Positions 27,421-36,540 of a stretch of 64,000 nt of DNA are shown in pieces. Made by a program: the position numbers and the translations under genes. The DNA comes from JAFGBI01 sp964454025 (GTDB lineage: Bacteria; Myxococcota_A; Polyangia; Polyangiales; Polyangiaceae), in assembly GCA_964454025.1 (NCBI GenBank), contig CAYVRP010000005.1:69313-133312 (forward strand). Reading direction: 5' to 3'. The notes under the pieces were generated by a model, which worked only from the letters and a program-made list of their open reading frames with translations, did not search any database and was not told the origin of the DNA. Every line of letters starts with the position of its first letter. The first letter of the stretch is position 1.

Positions 27421-28638
27421 TCACGGCGCTCCGGAGCTCGCCGCCGGTAACGGCGGCCAAGCGTAGCCGCCGAAGCCAGCGGCGGGCTTGGCCATCAGGA
27501 AGCCCTGGAGCAGGTCGCAGCCGAGGTGCACGACGGCGTCCCGTTCCCCGATCGTCTCGACGCCCTCCGCCACCACGAGGACCCCGAGTTCGTGGCAGAG
27601 ACGGGTAATGCCCGCGATGATTCGCGACTTGCGTTCGTCCTGGTCGACGCCGCGCACCAGTGACATGTCGATCTTGACGATGTCCGGCTCGAGCTGCGCG
27701 AACGCCGTGAGCCCGGCGTAGCCTGCTCCGAGGTCATCGATTGCCACGCGACAGGCCTTCTGCCGCAACGCCAGGACCGCCGACCGGGGGTCGGCCACAC
27801 GGTCCAACGTCTCGCGCTCGGTCACCTCAAGGACGACTCGTGAACCGTACTCGTGCAGCAGCGGATGCCCTCCGAGGAGCTCGGGATCCCCAAGATCGCT
27901 CGGGTGGAGGTTCACGAAGCAGAGGAGCCCCTCGGGAAGCCGGGGCAGCGATGCGGCGACGAGAGAGCGGATGTGTCGACCGACCTCCGGCATCCGGCCG
28001 AGTCGCTCCGCTGCCGAGAGGATCGCGCCCGGATGTGGGAGGGCGGAGTCCCCGGAACGCATCAGCGCCTCATATCCATAGAGCGAGCCGTCCCGCTTGA
28101 CGATGGGTTGATACTCCATCCAGAGCTGGTCGATCGTACGAGTCAACGCGAGATCGAGCCCGATCAGATCCCCCGGCTCCGCCGAAGGTCGCCCGAACAC
28201 GGCCTGGGCCTCCCGCTTGAGGCGCGACAGACGTGCCACCGTTCCGGCCCGCGCTACCACCTCGCAGATGTTGTCGACGGCTTCCGACTTGATGAGGTAG
28301 TCGAACACGCCGAGGCGCAGCGCCTCAACCGCAGACCTGACGTCGGGGAAGCCCGTGACGATCACGCACGCCACGTCGAGGTGCGTCTCGCGCACGGCGC
28401 GGACCACGTCGAATCCGGTGCTCCCGGGCATGGCGAGGTCCGTGACCACGACATCGAACTCTGCCTCGCTGAGGATCTGGACTGCCGCTGCGACGTCGCC
28501 AGCCGTCACGACCGTGGCGCCCGCGGTCGTGAGCCGTCGACCGAAGGCCCGGCGCACGGGCTCCTCGTCGTCGACGAGCAGCACGCGGCCGCCCTCCAAT
28601 GCCGGCGCCCGTCGCAGTCGTTCCTCCGCCAATGCCAC
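27421..28638 (-). CDS. Response regulator with EAL c-di-GMP phosphodiesterase domain
   Basis: This 405-residue protein starts at GTG, the first candidate after an in-frame TAG. The receiver domain covers about 17-135 (VLLVDDEEPVRRAF, phospho-acceptor Asp in VVVTDLAMPGSTGF, Lys in DYLIKSEAV). The EAL domain covers about 160-390. It shows YEALMRS (EAL Glu), VNLHPSDL (metal Asn), LEVTERE, IDDLGAGYAG (the DDFGTGYSS motif with Leu for Phe), VKIDMSLV (catalytic Lys), VAEGVET and LLQGFLMAKP. All metal and catalytic positions are present, so c-di-GMP hydrolysis to pGpG, gated by phosphorylation, is expected. Its histidine kinase is not adjacent. It lies in the polysaccharide locus opposite to the diguanylate cyclase in function. 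Confidence 0.93.
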   Translation of the reverse strand: MALAEERLRRAPALEGGRVLLVDDEEPVRRAFGRRLTTAGATVVTAGDVAAAVQILSEAEFDVVVTDLAMPGSTGFDVVRAVRETHLDVACVIVTGFPDVRSAVEALRLGVFDYLIKSEAVDNICEVVARAGTVARLSRLKREAQAVFGRPSAEPGDLIGLDLALTRTIDQLWMEYQPIVKRDGSLYGYEALMRSGDSALPHPGAILSAAERLGRMPEVGRHIRSLVAASLPRLPEGLLCFVNLHPSDLGDPELLGGHPLLHEYGSRVVLEVTERETLDRVADPRSAVLALRQKACRVAIDDLGAGYAGLTAFAQLEPDIVKIDMSLVRGVDQDERKSRIIAGITRLCHELGVLVVAEGVETIGERDAVVHLGCDLLQGFLMAKPAAGFGGYAWPPLPAASSGAP

Positions 28639-29219
28639 CGCTGCAGTCTAGCCTTCGAACGAGCGATGCGCCAGGGATCGGCCGAAGGCGTTCGGGCGAC
28701 CGGCTGACACGTGACGACGAGGGTGCAGCTCTCCTGTTCCGCGTCGCCGGTTCGGCGAATCTGCTTGTCGTTCAGCGTGAGGAATCGTTTCTTGAAGGCG
28801 GAGGGGGGTGACCTGGCGCGTGGGTTGATCGCTGGCCAGGTTCGGAGGTGAATCGCCAAGACCGACGGGGCGACGAAACGAACCGGGCACCGACTCGTCG
28901 AGAATCGGGGTGCGGCGTCTGGGAACCACGGCGTGGTGGATGCTGCTCGGGATGGGCAAGGAGACTGGGAGGGGAGGACCCGACTTCAGGTCCGGGAACC
29001 GGTTGCCGACTACCGAAGAGGGAAGGATGGTCTGCTCGAGGACCGCGGGGATCGATGCTGGGACGAGCGGGGCAGGAATCGGCGCCGGGTCGGTGGCTGA
29101 AGAAGTGAAGTAACGCCGCTGTATCGAGCATGGGTACTCGGGAAGGGACCGACGGCTAACCGACCAGGCCGATCGCTCCACCCCCACCAGGGTCGCACGG
29201 AGAGTGCTAGACCGCAAGG
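28639..29219. other. Gene-free divergent intergenic stretch
   Basis: These 581 bp lie between the starts of the REC-EAL gene (minus) and the GT-C gene (plus), so they must hold two promoters. Open frames such as 28648-29238 minus are Ser/Arg/Pro-rich and unconvincing. No sigma-54 type GG-N10-GC element or riboswitch consensus was found by eye. Confidence 0.5.
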
Positions 29220-30911
29220 ATGAGCAAGTCCATGGCACCGGCGAAGGCTGCCTGCCGCGAGGCGCTGCCGGGTCAGCTGCTGCACGGGATCCAGTTCATC
29301 GTGCTGGTGCTCACCACGGGGTGCTTCACCCTGCTCGGGCGCCGCTACGTCGTGCTCGGGGACGACGCTATGATCTCGATGCGCTACGCCCGGAACCTGG
29401 TGGAGCACGGCGTGCTCGCGTGGAACCCCGCGGATCGAGTGGAGGGCTACACGAACCTGCTCTGGACTCTGGTGATGGTCGTCCCCCACTGGGTGCGGCT
29501 GCCGGACCGTGTCACGTCGGCCGCCGTCGTCCTGGCCGCCCTCGTCTTGGGCCTCGTCGCCATCTACCTGACGGCTGAGGTCGCTTCAGCGGTGCCGGAG
29601 CTCGACATTCATGCCGCGGTGGCGGCGGGCCTGCTCGGGGCGTCCACCCAGCTTGCCATCTGGGGCGCCGGCGGGTTCGAGACGTCGCTGCTCGCCGTCT
29701 GCTCGGTGGGGGCTTTGCTGGCTGTCCTGCGGGAGCGCCACATTGCAGCCGGAGTCCTGCTGGCAGCAGGGGTGCTCACGAGGGATGATTTTGCCCCATA
29801 CGTCTTGGTGCTGGTCCTCGCGCACTGGCTCGGGGCGCCGGTCGAGCGCGTGCAGCGCCACGCGAGACTGCTCCACCTGGGCCTGCCTGGCTCGGCCGCC
29901 CTCGCTCACGCGGCGTTTCGCCGGGCCTATTACGGGGACATGGTGCCCAATACCTACCACCTCAAGGTGGAGGGGTGGGCGCTGGCGGATCGGCTCGTGT
30001 CGGGATCGTGGCACGTGCTCGGAGCAGCGCCGCTCCTCGCTTGCGCGTTGGCGGGAGCCCTTTGGGCTGGCTGCGTTCGGGTGAAGCGGGGTCCGAGTCG
30101 GATCGCGGGCCTCACTCTACTCGCGGCGCCGGCAGTCTACGCAGGATACGAGCTCTGGGTGGGGGGCGACGCCTTCGCGGGTACCCGGTTGTTCGCCCCG
30201 GTCTGGCCGCTGCTAGCCCTGGGGGTGGCCGCGCTGGTGAGCGTGTTGGCGCGCCAGCCGCGAAGGCCTTGGCTCGCCTGGGTGGGGATCGCGGGCGCGT
30301 GCTCGCTCGACGTATTCTCACCGCTGTCGTTCGGCGCCGTGCGCACGCTGTTCGGGTACCGCGGCGCCGCGGAGGCCGTGATGGCCGGGATCGGCGCCTG
30401 CCAGCGGGGACCGGTCGCGCGATACTGCCGGCCGGCAGGTGAGGGACCGCTGCGCCGCGGCTTCACGGAAGCCTCGCTTCGTCCCGGGATCGATCCATCT
30501 GTGGGAAACCTCGCCGCTTGCCTGCGGATCCGCGAGGATGCTCGCCAGGCCGGGCTCGTCGCACCCTCCCTGGCCACCTACTACGCCGGTGTTCCCGCCT
30601 ATTTCTGCCCGGAGTTTCGTGCCATCGACCTGCTCGGCAAGTCGGATCGGCACTTGGCAGCGACCCGCGCTCACCCGGGTCCTCCCGGCCACAACAAGTG
30701 GGACTACGACCATTCCATCGGCGGGGAGCGCGCCGACTACGTGCTCAGCCTGCTGACCCCGGGGGGTCACTTCTCCGGTGCTGCGCCGGCCGGCCACACC
30801 GGGCGCGCCCCGCGGTGGGAAGCCCTGCTCGAGTCGTCGGAGTTCCGCGCCCGATGCGAGGGGCACGTCATCGACGACCGAGTCAGCCTGGTCTTCCGGT
30901 GTGCTCGTTAG
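29220..30911 (+). CDS. GT-C membrane glycosyltransferase, AftB-like
   Basis: This 563-residue protein has about nine hydrophobic segments. The first external loop carries the GT-C acidic pair in GDDAMISMRYARNLVEHG (DD at 48-49), followed by WNPADRVEGYTNLLWTLV. This DDAxIsxRYA...NPgeRVEGYTNfLW pattern is that of the arabinofuranosyltransferase AftB group and its relatives in Gram-negatives. These use polyprenyl-phosphate sugars on the periplasmic side. A soluble C-terminal domain of about 170 residues follows. The ATG at 29220 has AAGG almost abutting it; ATG 29232 is an alternative. The stop TAG overlaps the stop of the convergent FkbM gene. A related protein is encoded at 38678. Confidence 0.75.
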   Translation: MSKSMAPAKAACREALPGQLLHGIQFIVLVLTTGCFTLLGRRYVVLGDDAMISMRYARNLVEHGVLAWNPADRVEGYTNLLWTLVMVVPHWVRLPDRVTSAAVVLAALVLGLVAIYLTAEVASAVPELDIHAAVAAGLLGASTQLAIWGAGGFETSLLAVCSVGALLAVLRERHIAAGVLLAAGVLTRDDFAPYVLVLVLAHWLGAPVERVQRHARLLHLGLPGSAALAHAAFRRAYYGDMVPNTYHLKVEGWALADRLVSGSWHVLGAAPLLACALAGALWAGCVRVKRGPSRIAGLTLLAAPAVYAGYELWVGGDAFAGTRLFAPVWPLLALGVAALVSVLARQPRRPWLAWVGIAGACSLDVFSPLSFGAVRTLFGYRGAAEAVMAGIGACQRGPVARYCRPAGEGPLRRGFTEASLRPGIDPSVGNLAACLRIREDARQAGLVAPSLATYYAGVPAYFCPEFRAIDLLGKSDRHLAATRAHPGPPGHNKWDYDHSIGGERADYVLSLLTPGGHFSGAAPAGHTGRAPRWEALLESSEFRARCEGHVIDDRVSLVFRCAR

Positions 30912-31753
30912 CGACGGCTCGTGTGATCCCGATACCAGCACTCCGGCAGCGCGACGTGGGGCTGGCCGGGGACGTTGTCGCGGTCTAGAGGATGCGGGAA
31001 CCGGAGTGCCCCGCGGGAGCTCTGGAACGCCCGATCTCGTCGCAGGAAGGTGAGCTCCATGACTTGAGGGATCACCAGGTCACCGCGTTGGAGAGCACGG
31101 GCCGCGTTGTTGGGGTGAGCGTGGACTACCGCGTGGCGCACCAGCATCTTCTCGAAGACCGGGCCGATCATCCGGCAACCGAAGCGGGAGAAGAGGTGGC
31201 GGAGCCCGTGGAACTCCGCGACGATGATCCGGGTCCGCGCGAGGTGCTCGGGGGCCAGATCGAGCAGCGCCGCGTACTCGTCGCCCTCGATGTCAATCTG
31301 CAGGAGCAGGTCGCCGTCGCTCGGGAGCTCGGCGAGGGCGAGCGAATAGAGCTCGTTCAGCGACATTCGGTCGGCGGCCCCCGCCGGGTGAATGTGCTTC
31401 CGGTAGAAGCGGAAGCGCGGGTGCGACACGGGGGGGCCGGGAACGGACGCATCCGCGAGGAAGACGGGGATCCCCATCTCGGCGAGGGCGAGATCGAACC
31501 CCACCTCGCTGGAGACGCCGGGCGAGATGCAGCCAACGATCCCGTCGAGGTCGTTCGGAACCAGGTAGCCGCCGTCGCCGGGGCCGCCGATACGACGGAG
31601 GGGGCGCTCCGACGGCAACGGTTGGAGGCGCCGCAACACCGCGCGAATGTCCTCGTCGCTCGCCGGTGCATCGAGGAAAGCGTAGGGGAGCAGCCGCTCG
31701 ATGACCAGCTCCTTCCAGGTGCCCCTCGCTGGGCGCATCGACATGGTGACCAT
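30908..31753 (-). CDS. FkbM-like methyltransferase family protein
   Basis: This protein of about 281 residues has GGPGDGGYLVPNDL near residue 56, then GCISPGVSSEVGFDLALAEMGIPVFLADASV. This corresponds to the SAM-binding strand, with GxGxxxxF-like SPGVSSEVGFD, and the acidic strand end LADAS. LLLQIDIEGDEYAALLD matches the FkbM motif IDIEGxExxAL. These features point to a Methyltransf_21/FkbM-type O-methyltransferase, which often methylates sugars in glycan loci. Starts at GTG 31795, ATG 31753, 31744 and 31738 are all open; none has a clear ribosome-binding site. It ends in TAA, the only TAA terminator seen among the main genes, overlapping the convergent neighbour's TAG by two bases. Confidence 0.72.
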   Translation of the reverse strand: MVTMSMRPARGTWKELVIERLLPYAFLDAPASDEDIRAVLRRLQPLPSERPLRRIGGPGDGGYLVPNDLDGIVGCISPGVSSEVGFDLALAEMGIPVFLADASVPGPPVSHPRFRFYRKHIHPAGAADRMSLNELYSLALAELPSDGDLLLQIDIEGDEYAALLDLAPEHLARTRIIVAEFHGLRHLFSRFGCRMIGPVFEKMLVRHAVVHAHPNNAARALQRGDLVIPQVMELTFLRRDRAFQSSRGALRFPHPLDRDNVPGQPHVALPECWYRDHTSRR

Positions 31754-32408
31754 GTGCGATGGGGGCGGTGGCGCGTCAATACGCTCCGCCGACACGGCAC
31801 TTGGTGAACACCGTTTCCTGCTGTTCCTGTCGGCTGGTTTCCCGGAGCGGCACGAACCCTCTTCTCGCGGTCACGTTGGTGAAGAAGCTGGCCTGAAGGC
31901 GGGCGACTCCGCCGAGCCAAGAGGGGCGCCGGCACCACGTCGGAACCAGTGGTGTCATGGATCACTGGAGGCCGCGGAGCGCCACTCGTTGCGTGTTCGG
32001 GACGATTTGCCGCTTGACCAGCGGGTGGGAAGGTGGAGCTCGATCTCCAGGAAGCGCGCCGAAAGCGTGGTGAGGATGGGACGAAGCCGCCAGTCCGTCT
32101 TCACTGGAGAGCCCGACCGCGGAGTCGCATGGACGTCGACGACGCATCACGGCCTGAAGTCGGCGTGGCCGCGTGGGGCTTGGGTCCGACCGCGAAGGCG
32201 ACCCGTTCGCACGGACGGGGCAATGCGTCGAGGTCATGGACTCCGGTCGTCGGGTGCCAGGCGGGGATCGCCGGGCGGTCCCACGCGGTTTTGGTCCCAA
32301 GGCAAGCCGGTTGCGTTCGCTCCCGTTGGGGGTCCGGTTTCGGCGTCATCTGCCGCTGGCTTGCCGCGCGGGGACCGTGCAAGCTGCGTGGCGGACCCAG
32401 AGCGCCAC
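31754..32408. other. Gene-free divergent intergenic stretch
   Basis: These 655 bp lie between the FkbM-like gene (minus) and a GT2 gene (plus). The frame of the GT2 gene is open back to 31701, but its translation upstream of 32409 has no GT2 features and starts the fold only at MPRPFISVVMPSF. I see no RNA gene or repeat. Confidence 0.5.
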
Positions 32409-33269
32409 ATGCCGAGGCCGTTCATCTCCGTGGTGATGCCCTCCTTCCGGCAGGCGGCTTTCCTCGAGGAGGCGATCGTCTCGGTGCTGGACCAGGACTA
32501 CCCGGCCAAGGAGCTCATCGTCATGGATGGCGGGAGCGACGACGGTTCGGTGGCCGTCATCGAGCGCTATCAGGCGCGCCTGGCGTACTGGACCAGCGCC
32601 CCGGACGGCGGGCAAAGCGACGCGCTGGACCAGGGCTTCCGCCGCGCAAGGGGCGAGCTGCTCTGCTGGGTGAACTCGGACGACGTACTCTTCCCGGGTG
32701 CCCTCGCGGCGGTGGCGGAGGCTTGGCGCCGGAGCGGCAGCCCGGACTGGCTCGCCGGCAACTGCTGCTGGCTCGATCCCGGGGGTCGCGTCCTGCGCTG
32801 CGCCCGCGGGATGGGCTGGTCGGGGCTGCTCGCCCGATACGGGCTGCCGGGCGTGTCGGCGCCGTCGTCGTTCTTCTCCCCGCGGCTCTACCAGGAGGTC
32901 CAGGGCCTCGACCGGGAGCTCCACTACGTGATGGACACGGATCTCTGGCTGCGGTTCGCGCGGCAGGGGGCACGCTTCGTCCGCGTGCCCCGGTACCTCT
33001 GGGGGCTGCGGCTCCACCCCGAGGCCAAGATGAGCGGGCACAACTTCGCCGAGAGCGCGATGGCTCGACCGGATCACCCGGCCTGGGAGCGGCGGCGCAG
33101 CGAGCTCCGGCGCCTGGCCGAGCGGCACGGCCTCGGCCCGCGGGAGGAGCGGCTGGGGAACGCGGCGTCGCGCGTGCTCCGCGCGCTCTCCGGCGCTTCG
33201 GCGCGCGCCGGGTACGATTCCTGGCGCTGGCGGGGCCGGCACTGGAAGGACTGCGATTTCGCGCGATGA
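32409..33269 (+). CDS. Family 2 glycosyltransferase
   Basis: This 286-residue GT-A enzyme begins directly with the GT2 strand, ISVVMPSFRQAAFLEEAIVSVLDQDYP. The nucleotide-binding Asp lies in VMDGGSDDGS, then SAPDGGQSDALDQGFRRARGELLCWVNSDD with the DxD-like NSDD metal site at about 93-96. A late MDTDLWLRFARQG gives the acceptor-side acidic/Trp pattern. It would transfer a sugar to a lipid-linked intermediate on the cytoplasmic face. The ATG at 32409 coincides with the start of the fold. The stop overlaps the next gene's start (ATGA), so the two are coupled. Confidence 0.9.
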   Translation: MPRPFISVVMPSFRQAAFLEEAIVSVLDQDYPAKELIVMDGGSDDGSVAVIERYQARLAYWTSAPDGGQSDALDQGFRRARGELLCWVNSDDVLFPGALAAVAEAWRRSGSPDWLAGNCCWLDPGGRVLRCARGMGWSGLLARYGLPGVSAPSSFFSPRLYQEVQGLDRELHYVMDTDLWLRFARQGARFVRVPRYLWGLRLHPEAKMSGHNFAESAMARPDHPAWERRRSELRRLAERHGLGPREERLGNAASRVLRALSGASARAGYDSWRWRGRHWKDCDFAR

Positions 33270-34504
33270 TGCGCGGGCGGGAAGGCGCGGGCATGGCCGG
33301 AAGCGGGAACGAGGGCGGCTCCTCCATCGTGGTCTGGCTCGACAGCGCCTGCCGCTCGATGATGCCGCTCTGCCGGGCGCTCCACCGGCAGCTCGGCGGG
33401 TCGGTGCGGGTGGTGCTCCGGGAGGCGTTGAGCAAACCGCGAAGGACCCTCGGCTGGTCGCCGGACTCGGCGGGGCTCGCGCCGGTGGAGCTCCTGGCGG
33501 ACCCGGACTGGGCCGGTCGCGCGGAGGCGATCGTCGACGCCGAGCCAGACGCCCTGCACCTCGTCGGCGCGTACCAGCGGGGCGAGTTCCTGCGGCACGT
33601 CGCCCACCATGCCGCCTCCCGCGGGCGCCGGATGGCGATCCTGAGCGAGGCCCCCCTCAACATGGACCAGGGGCCGAGGCGGCTCCTGAAGGAGGCGTAC
33701 CTGCGCGCCGTGGTGCCGCGGCGGGTCGCCCGGATCATCGCGGCGACCGAGCGGATCTTCTGCCTCTCGGGGCGCCGCTTCGAGCCGCTGGAGGCCCTGG
33801 GGTGGCCGCCCGCCAAGATCTGCGCCTTCGGCTACTTCCCGGAGGACCGCGGGGTGCGCGCGCGCGTGGAAGCGGATCCCTCGGCGCCGCTGCGGCTCAT
33901 CTGCACGGGCCTTCTCCAGTCGCACAAGGGCGTCGATCTCCTGCTCGAGGCGGCGGCACGGCTCCAGGCCGCGGGCGTTCCCTTCGAGTGCGACGTGACC
34001 GGGGAAGGGCCGGAGCTCCGGAGGCTGCAGGCGATGCGGCGCCGCCTGCGGCTCGAGCCGCGCGTGAGGCTGCACGGCATCGTGTCCGACGCGAGGCTCG
34101 CCGAGCTGATGGAGGGAGCCGACGTGCTCGTGGTCCCCGGGCGGTGGGAGCCCTGGGGGATCCGCGTGAACGAGGGGATCCAGGCCGGGCTCGCCGTGGT
34201 GGTGAGCGACCGTGTGGGGGCGGCGGAGTTGATAGCGTGGAGCGGCGCCGGTAGGGTCTTTCGCAGTGGCGACGCGGGTGAACTCGGCCTGGCGCTCTCG
34301 GATCTCGCCCGGGATCGGCGCCTCCTCGCCGCGGCCAAGCGCGCGGCCAGCGCGTTCCGCCCCTGGATCGCCCCGGAGCAGGCGGCTCGCCACCTGCTCG
34401 CGGTCTGCGCGCTCCCGGTCGGGGCCCCGGAGCCCGTCGCTCCGTGGGCATCGGGCGAGGCGAGGGAGGCGGTGCTGGAGGCGGGAGGTGGCGGCGGGCT
34501 CTGA
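33266..34504 (+). CDS. Family 4 glycosyltransferase
   Basis: This 412-residue GT-B protein has, in its C-terminal half, LRLICTGLLQSHKGVDLLLEAAARL (the start of the GT4 domain), GEGPELRRLQAMRRR and RVRLHGIVSDARLAELM. The catalytic EPWGIRVNE (Glu-x7-Glu) lies before GIQAGLAVVVSDRVG. The N-terminal half is divergent, as expected for the acceptor domain. ATG 33266 overlaps the GT2 stop as ATGA; ATG 33293 is nine residues further in. The donor and acceptor sugars are not readable. Confidence 0.88.
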   Translation: MMRGREGAGMAGSGNEGGSSIVVWLDSACRSMMPLCRALHRQLGGSVRVVLREALSKPRRTLGWSPDSAGLAPVELLADPDWAGRAEAIVDAEPDALHLVGAYQRGEFLRHVAHHAASRGRRMAILSEAPLNMDQGPRRLLKEAYLRAVVPRRVARIIAATERIFCLSGRRFEPLEALGWPPAKICAFGYFPEDRGVRARVEADPSAPLRLICTGLLQSHKGVDLLLEAAARLQAAGVPFECDVTGEGPELRRLQAMRRRLRLEPRVRLHGIVSDARLAELMEGADVLVVPGRWEPWGIRVNEGIQAGLAVVVSDRVGAAELIAWSGAGRVFRSGDAGELGLALSDLARDRRLLAAAKRAASAFRPWIAPEQAARHLLAVCALPVGAPEPVAPWASGEAREAVLEAGGGGGL

Positions 34505-34611
34505 CGAGTCCATCCTGCCGGCTGCCTCGGGCCAGGACGCGCCGTTGCGCAACCGAGCCGGCTCGTTAATAGTCGCCTCCTTGGGGGCACTGCGCCTCCG
34601 GTGAGCGACCG

Positions 34612-36540
34612 ATGTGCGGCATCGCGGGTGTCTTCTCGGCCGAGCCGGAGGTGGCGTCGAGCGCGGTCGCCCGCATGGTCACGGCGATGGCCCACCGGGG
34701 GCCGGACGGCGAGGGGACGTACTCCGCACGCATCGGCGAGGCGGGCCTGTGCCTCGGCCACCGGCGGCTCGCCATCCGGGACCTGAGCGAGGCCGGGCAC
34801 CAGCCGATGGTCCACCCGGAAACCGGGGACGTGCTCGTCTACAACGGCGAGATCTACGGCGCCGACGAGCTACGGCGGGAGCTCGCCGGGCTCGGAAGCG
34901 CCTTCCGCGGTCACTCCGACGCCGAGGTGCTGCTCCACGCGCTGGTACGGTGGGGGCCCGCCGCCCTCGGCCGGCTCAACGGGATGTATGCGCTCGGCTT
35001 CTTCGAGCAGGCTCGGACGTCGCTCCTCCTGGCGCGCGACCCGATGGGCATGAAGCCCCTCTACTGGGTCCCGGAGGGGTCCACGCTGCTGTTCGCGAGC
35101 GAGGTGCGCGCCGTCGTCCGGTCGGGGCTGGTCCCCCCGAAGATCTCCGCGGCGGCGCGCGGGGGGCTGCTCGCGTTTGGCGCTCCGCAGGAGCCGCTCA
35201 CCATCCTCGAGTCGGTTCGAACCTTTCCTGCCGGCACCTGGGCGCGGTTTCGCCTGGAGCCCTCCGGGAGGGCGCGGGAGGAGGAGCGCGCCCGGTTCTG
35301 GAGCATCCCGGCGGTCGATCCCACGGTGTCCGCGGAGGACGCCGTCCCGCTCGTGCGGTCGGCGCTGGACGCTGCCGTGCGCGATCACCTGGTGAGCGAC
35401 GTCCCCATCGGCGTGTTCCTCTCGTCGGGGGTCGACAGCACCTTGATCGCGAGCCTCGCCGCGCGCCACACGCCGCACCTCAGGACCTTCACGGTCGGTT
35501 TCTCCACCGAGAGCCCAGAGCTGAGCGAGTCACCCGTCGCGGCCCGGACCGCCCGGCGCCTGGGCTCGACGCACAACGACGTGCAGCTCGGCCCCCTCGA
35601 CGCCGAGGCAGCCGCGCTCGCGTGGCTCGATCTCGTCGACCAGCCGTGTGTGGACGGGCTGAACACCTACCTGATCGCGCGCGCCGTGCGGCAGGCGGGA
35701 ATCACCGTCGCGCTCTCGGGCCTCGGCGGCGATGAGCTCTTCGGCGGGTACTCGACGTTCCGGGACGTCGCTCGCTTCCGCCGGGTGGCACCTCTGACCA
35801 GCGCCGTGCCGGCGAGCTGGACGCGGCGCGCCGTCAATCTCGTGCTGCGGCGGAGCTCGCGACGCGTGCGAGACAAGCTCGAGGAGATGCTGGCGCTCCC
35901 CCCCGACACCCTGCGCATCTACCTGCACCGGCGGCGGGTGATAAGCGACCGGCTGCTCCGGGAGCTCGGACATGCGCCCCCGCTGGCCGGGCTCGACCCG
36001 TCGTACCTGCCCCTGGAGGCGGTCGGGGAGGCCGCACCAGTTGGGGATGACCTCGTCGCCGCCGTGTCGCGCTGCGAGAGCGTCTACTACCTGCGTAATA
36101 CGCTGCTCCGGGACACGGACGCCAACGGCATGGCGAGCGCGCTCGAGATCCGCCCACCCCTCCTCGATCGGCGGGTGATGGATCTCGCCTACCGGATCCC
36201 AGGTGATCAACGCCAACCCGCGCGGCGGCCGCCGAAGCACCTGCTGCGGCGGGCCTTCCCGGACCTGATCGGCCCTGAGGTTCTCTCCCTGAGGAAGCGC
36301 GGCTTCTGGCTGCCGATCCACCGGTGGATGGCCGGACCCCTGCGGCCACGGTGTGAGGCGTCCCTCGACCAATTGCGAACCTCGGGCCTGGTGCGTTCGG
36401 CGGGGGTGGACGCCATCTGGCAGCGCTTCCTCGCCGCGCCGGAGCCCTTCGGCTGGGCCGCCCCCTGGGTGCTGGTCGTGGTCGGCTCGTACCTGCAGAC
36501 GCTGCGCGGCGGCGCTGCCTCCGTGGGGTACGGGGCGTGA
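34612..36540 (+). CDS. asnB: Asparagine synthase, glutamine-hydrolysing
   Basis: This 642-residue protein has a class-II amidotransferase domain starting at Cys2 (MCGIAGVFS), with HRGPDGEG, GHRRLAIRDLS, VYNGEIYG and a GHSDAEVLLHA stretch. The synthetase domain follows, with PP-loop SSGVDST at 271-277 and LSGLGGDELFGGY. All glutaminase and adenylation motifs are intact. Within polysaccharide loci such proteins often amidate uronic acids or an unknown carboxylate rather than making free asparagine; with a nucleotide-sugar dehydrogenase in the same locus this is a reasonable inference. The preceding 107 bp (34505-34611) contain GTTAATAGTC, the only AT-rich spot, a possible promoter. The stop overlaps the next start (GTGA). 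Confidence 0.93.
   Translation: MCGIAGVFSAEPEVASSAVARMVTAMAHRGPDGEGTYSARIGEAGLCLGHRRLAIRDLSEAGHQPMVHPETGDVLVYNGEIYGADELRRELAGLGSAFRGHSDAEVLLHALVRWGPAALGRLNGMYALGFFEQARTSLLLARDPMGMKPLYWVPEGSTLLFASEVRAVVRSGLVPPKISAAARGGLLAFGAPQEPLTILESVRTFPAGTWARFRLEPSGRAREEERARFWSIPAVDPTVSAEDAVPLVRSALDAAVRDHLVSDVPIGVFLSSGVDSTLIASLAARHTPHLRTFTVGFSTESPELSESPVAARTARRLGSTHNDVQLGPLDAEAAALAWLDLVDQPCVDGLNTYLIARAVRQAGITVALSGLGGDELFGGYSTFRDVARFRRVAPLTSAVPASWTRRAVNLVLRRSSRRVRDKLEEMLALPPDTLRIYLHRRRVISDRLLRELGHAPPLAGLDPSYLPLEAVGEAAPVGDDLVAAVSRCESVYYLRNTLLRDTDANGMASALEIRPPLLDRRVMDLAYRIPGDQRQPARRPPKHLLRRAFPDLIGPEVLSLRKRGFWLPIHRWMAGPLRPRCEASLDQLRTSGLVRSAGVDAIWQRFLAAPEPFGWAAPWVLVVVGSYLQTLRGGAASVGYGA

Noticed and set aside
35205..35235. 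GGTTCGAACC, resembling a tRNA T-loop.
   Set aside because: It lies inside the coding frame of asparagine synthase, with no acceptor stem or anticodon arm around it.
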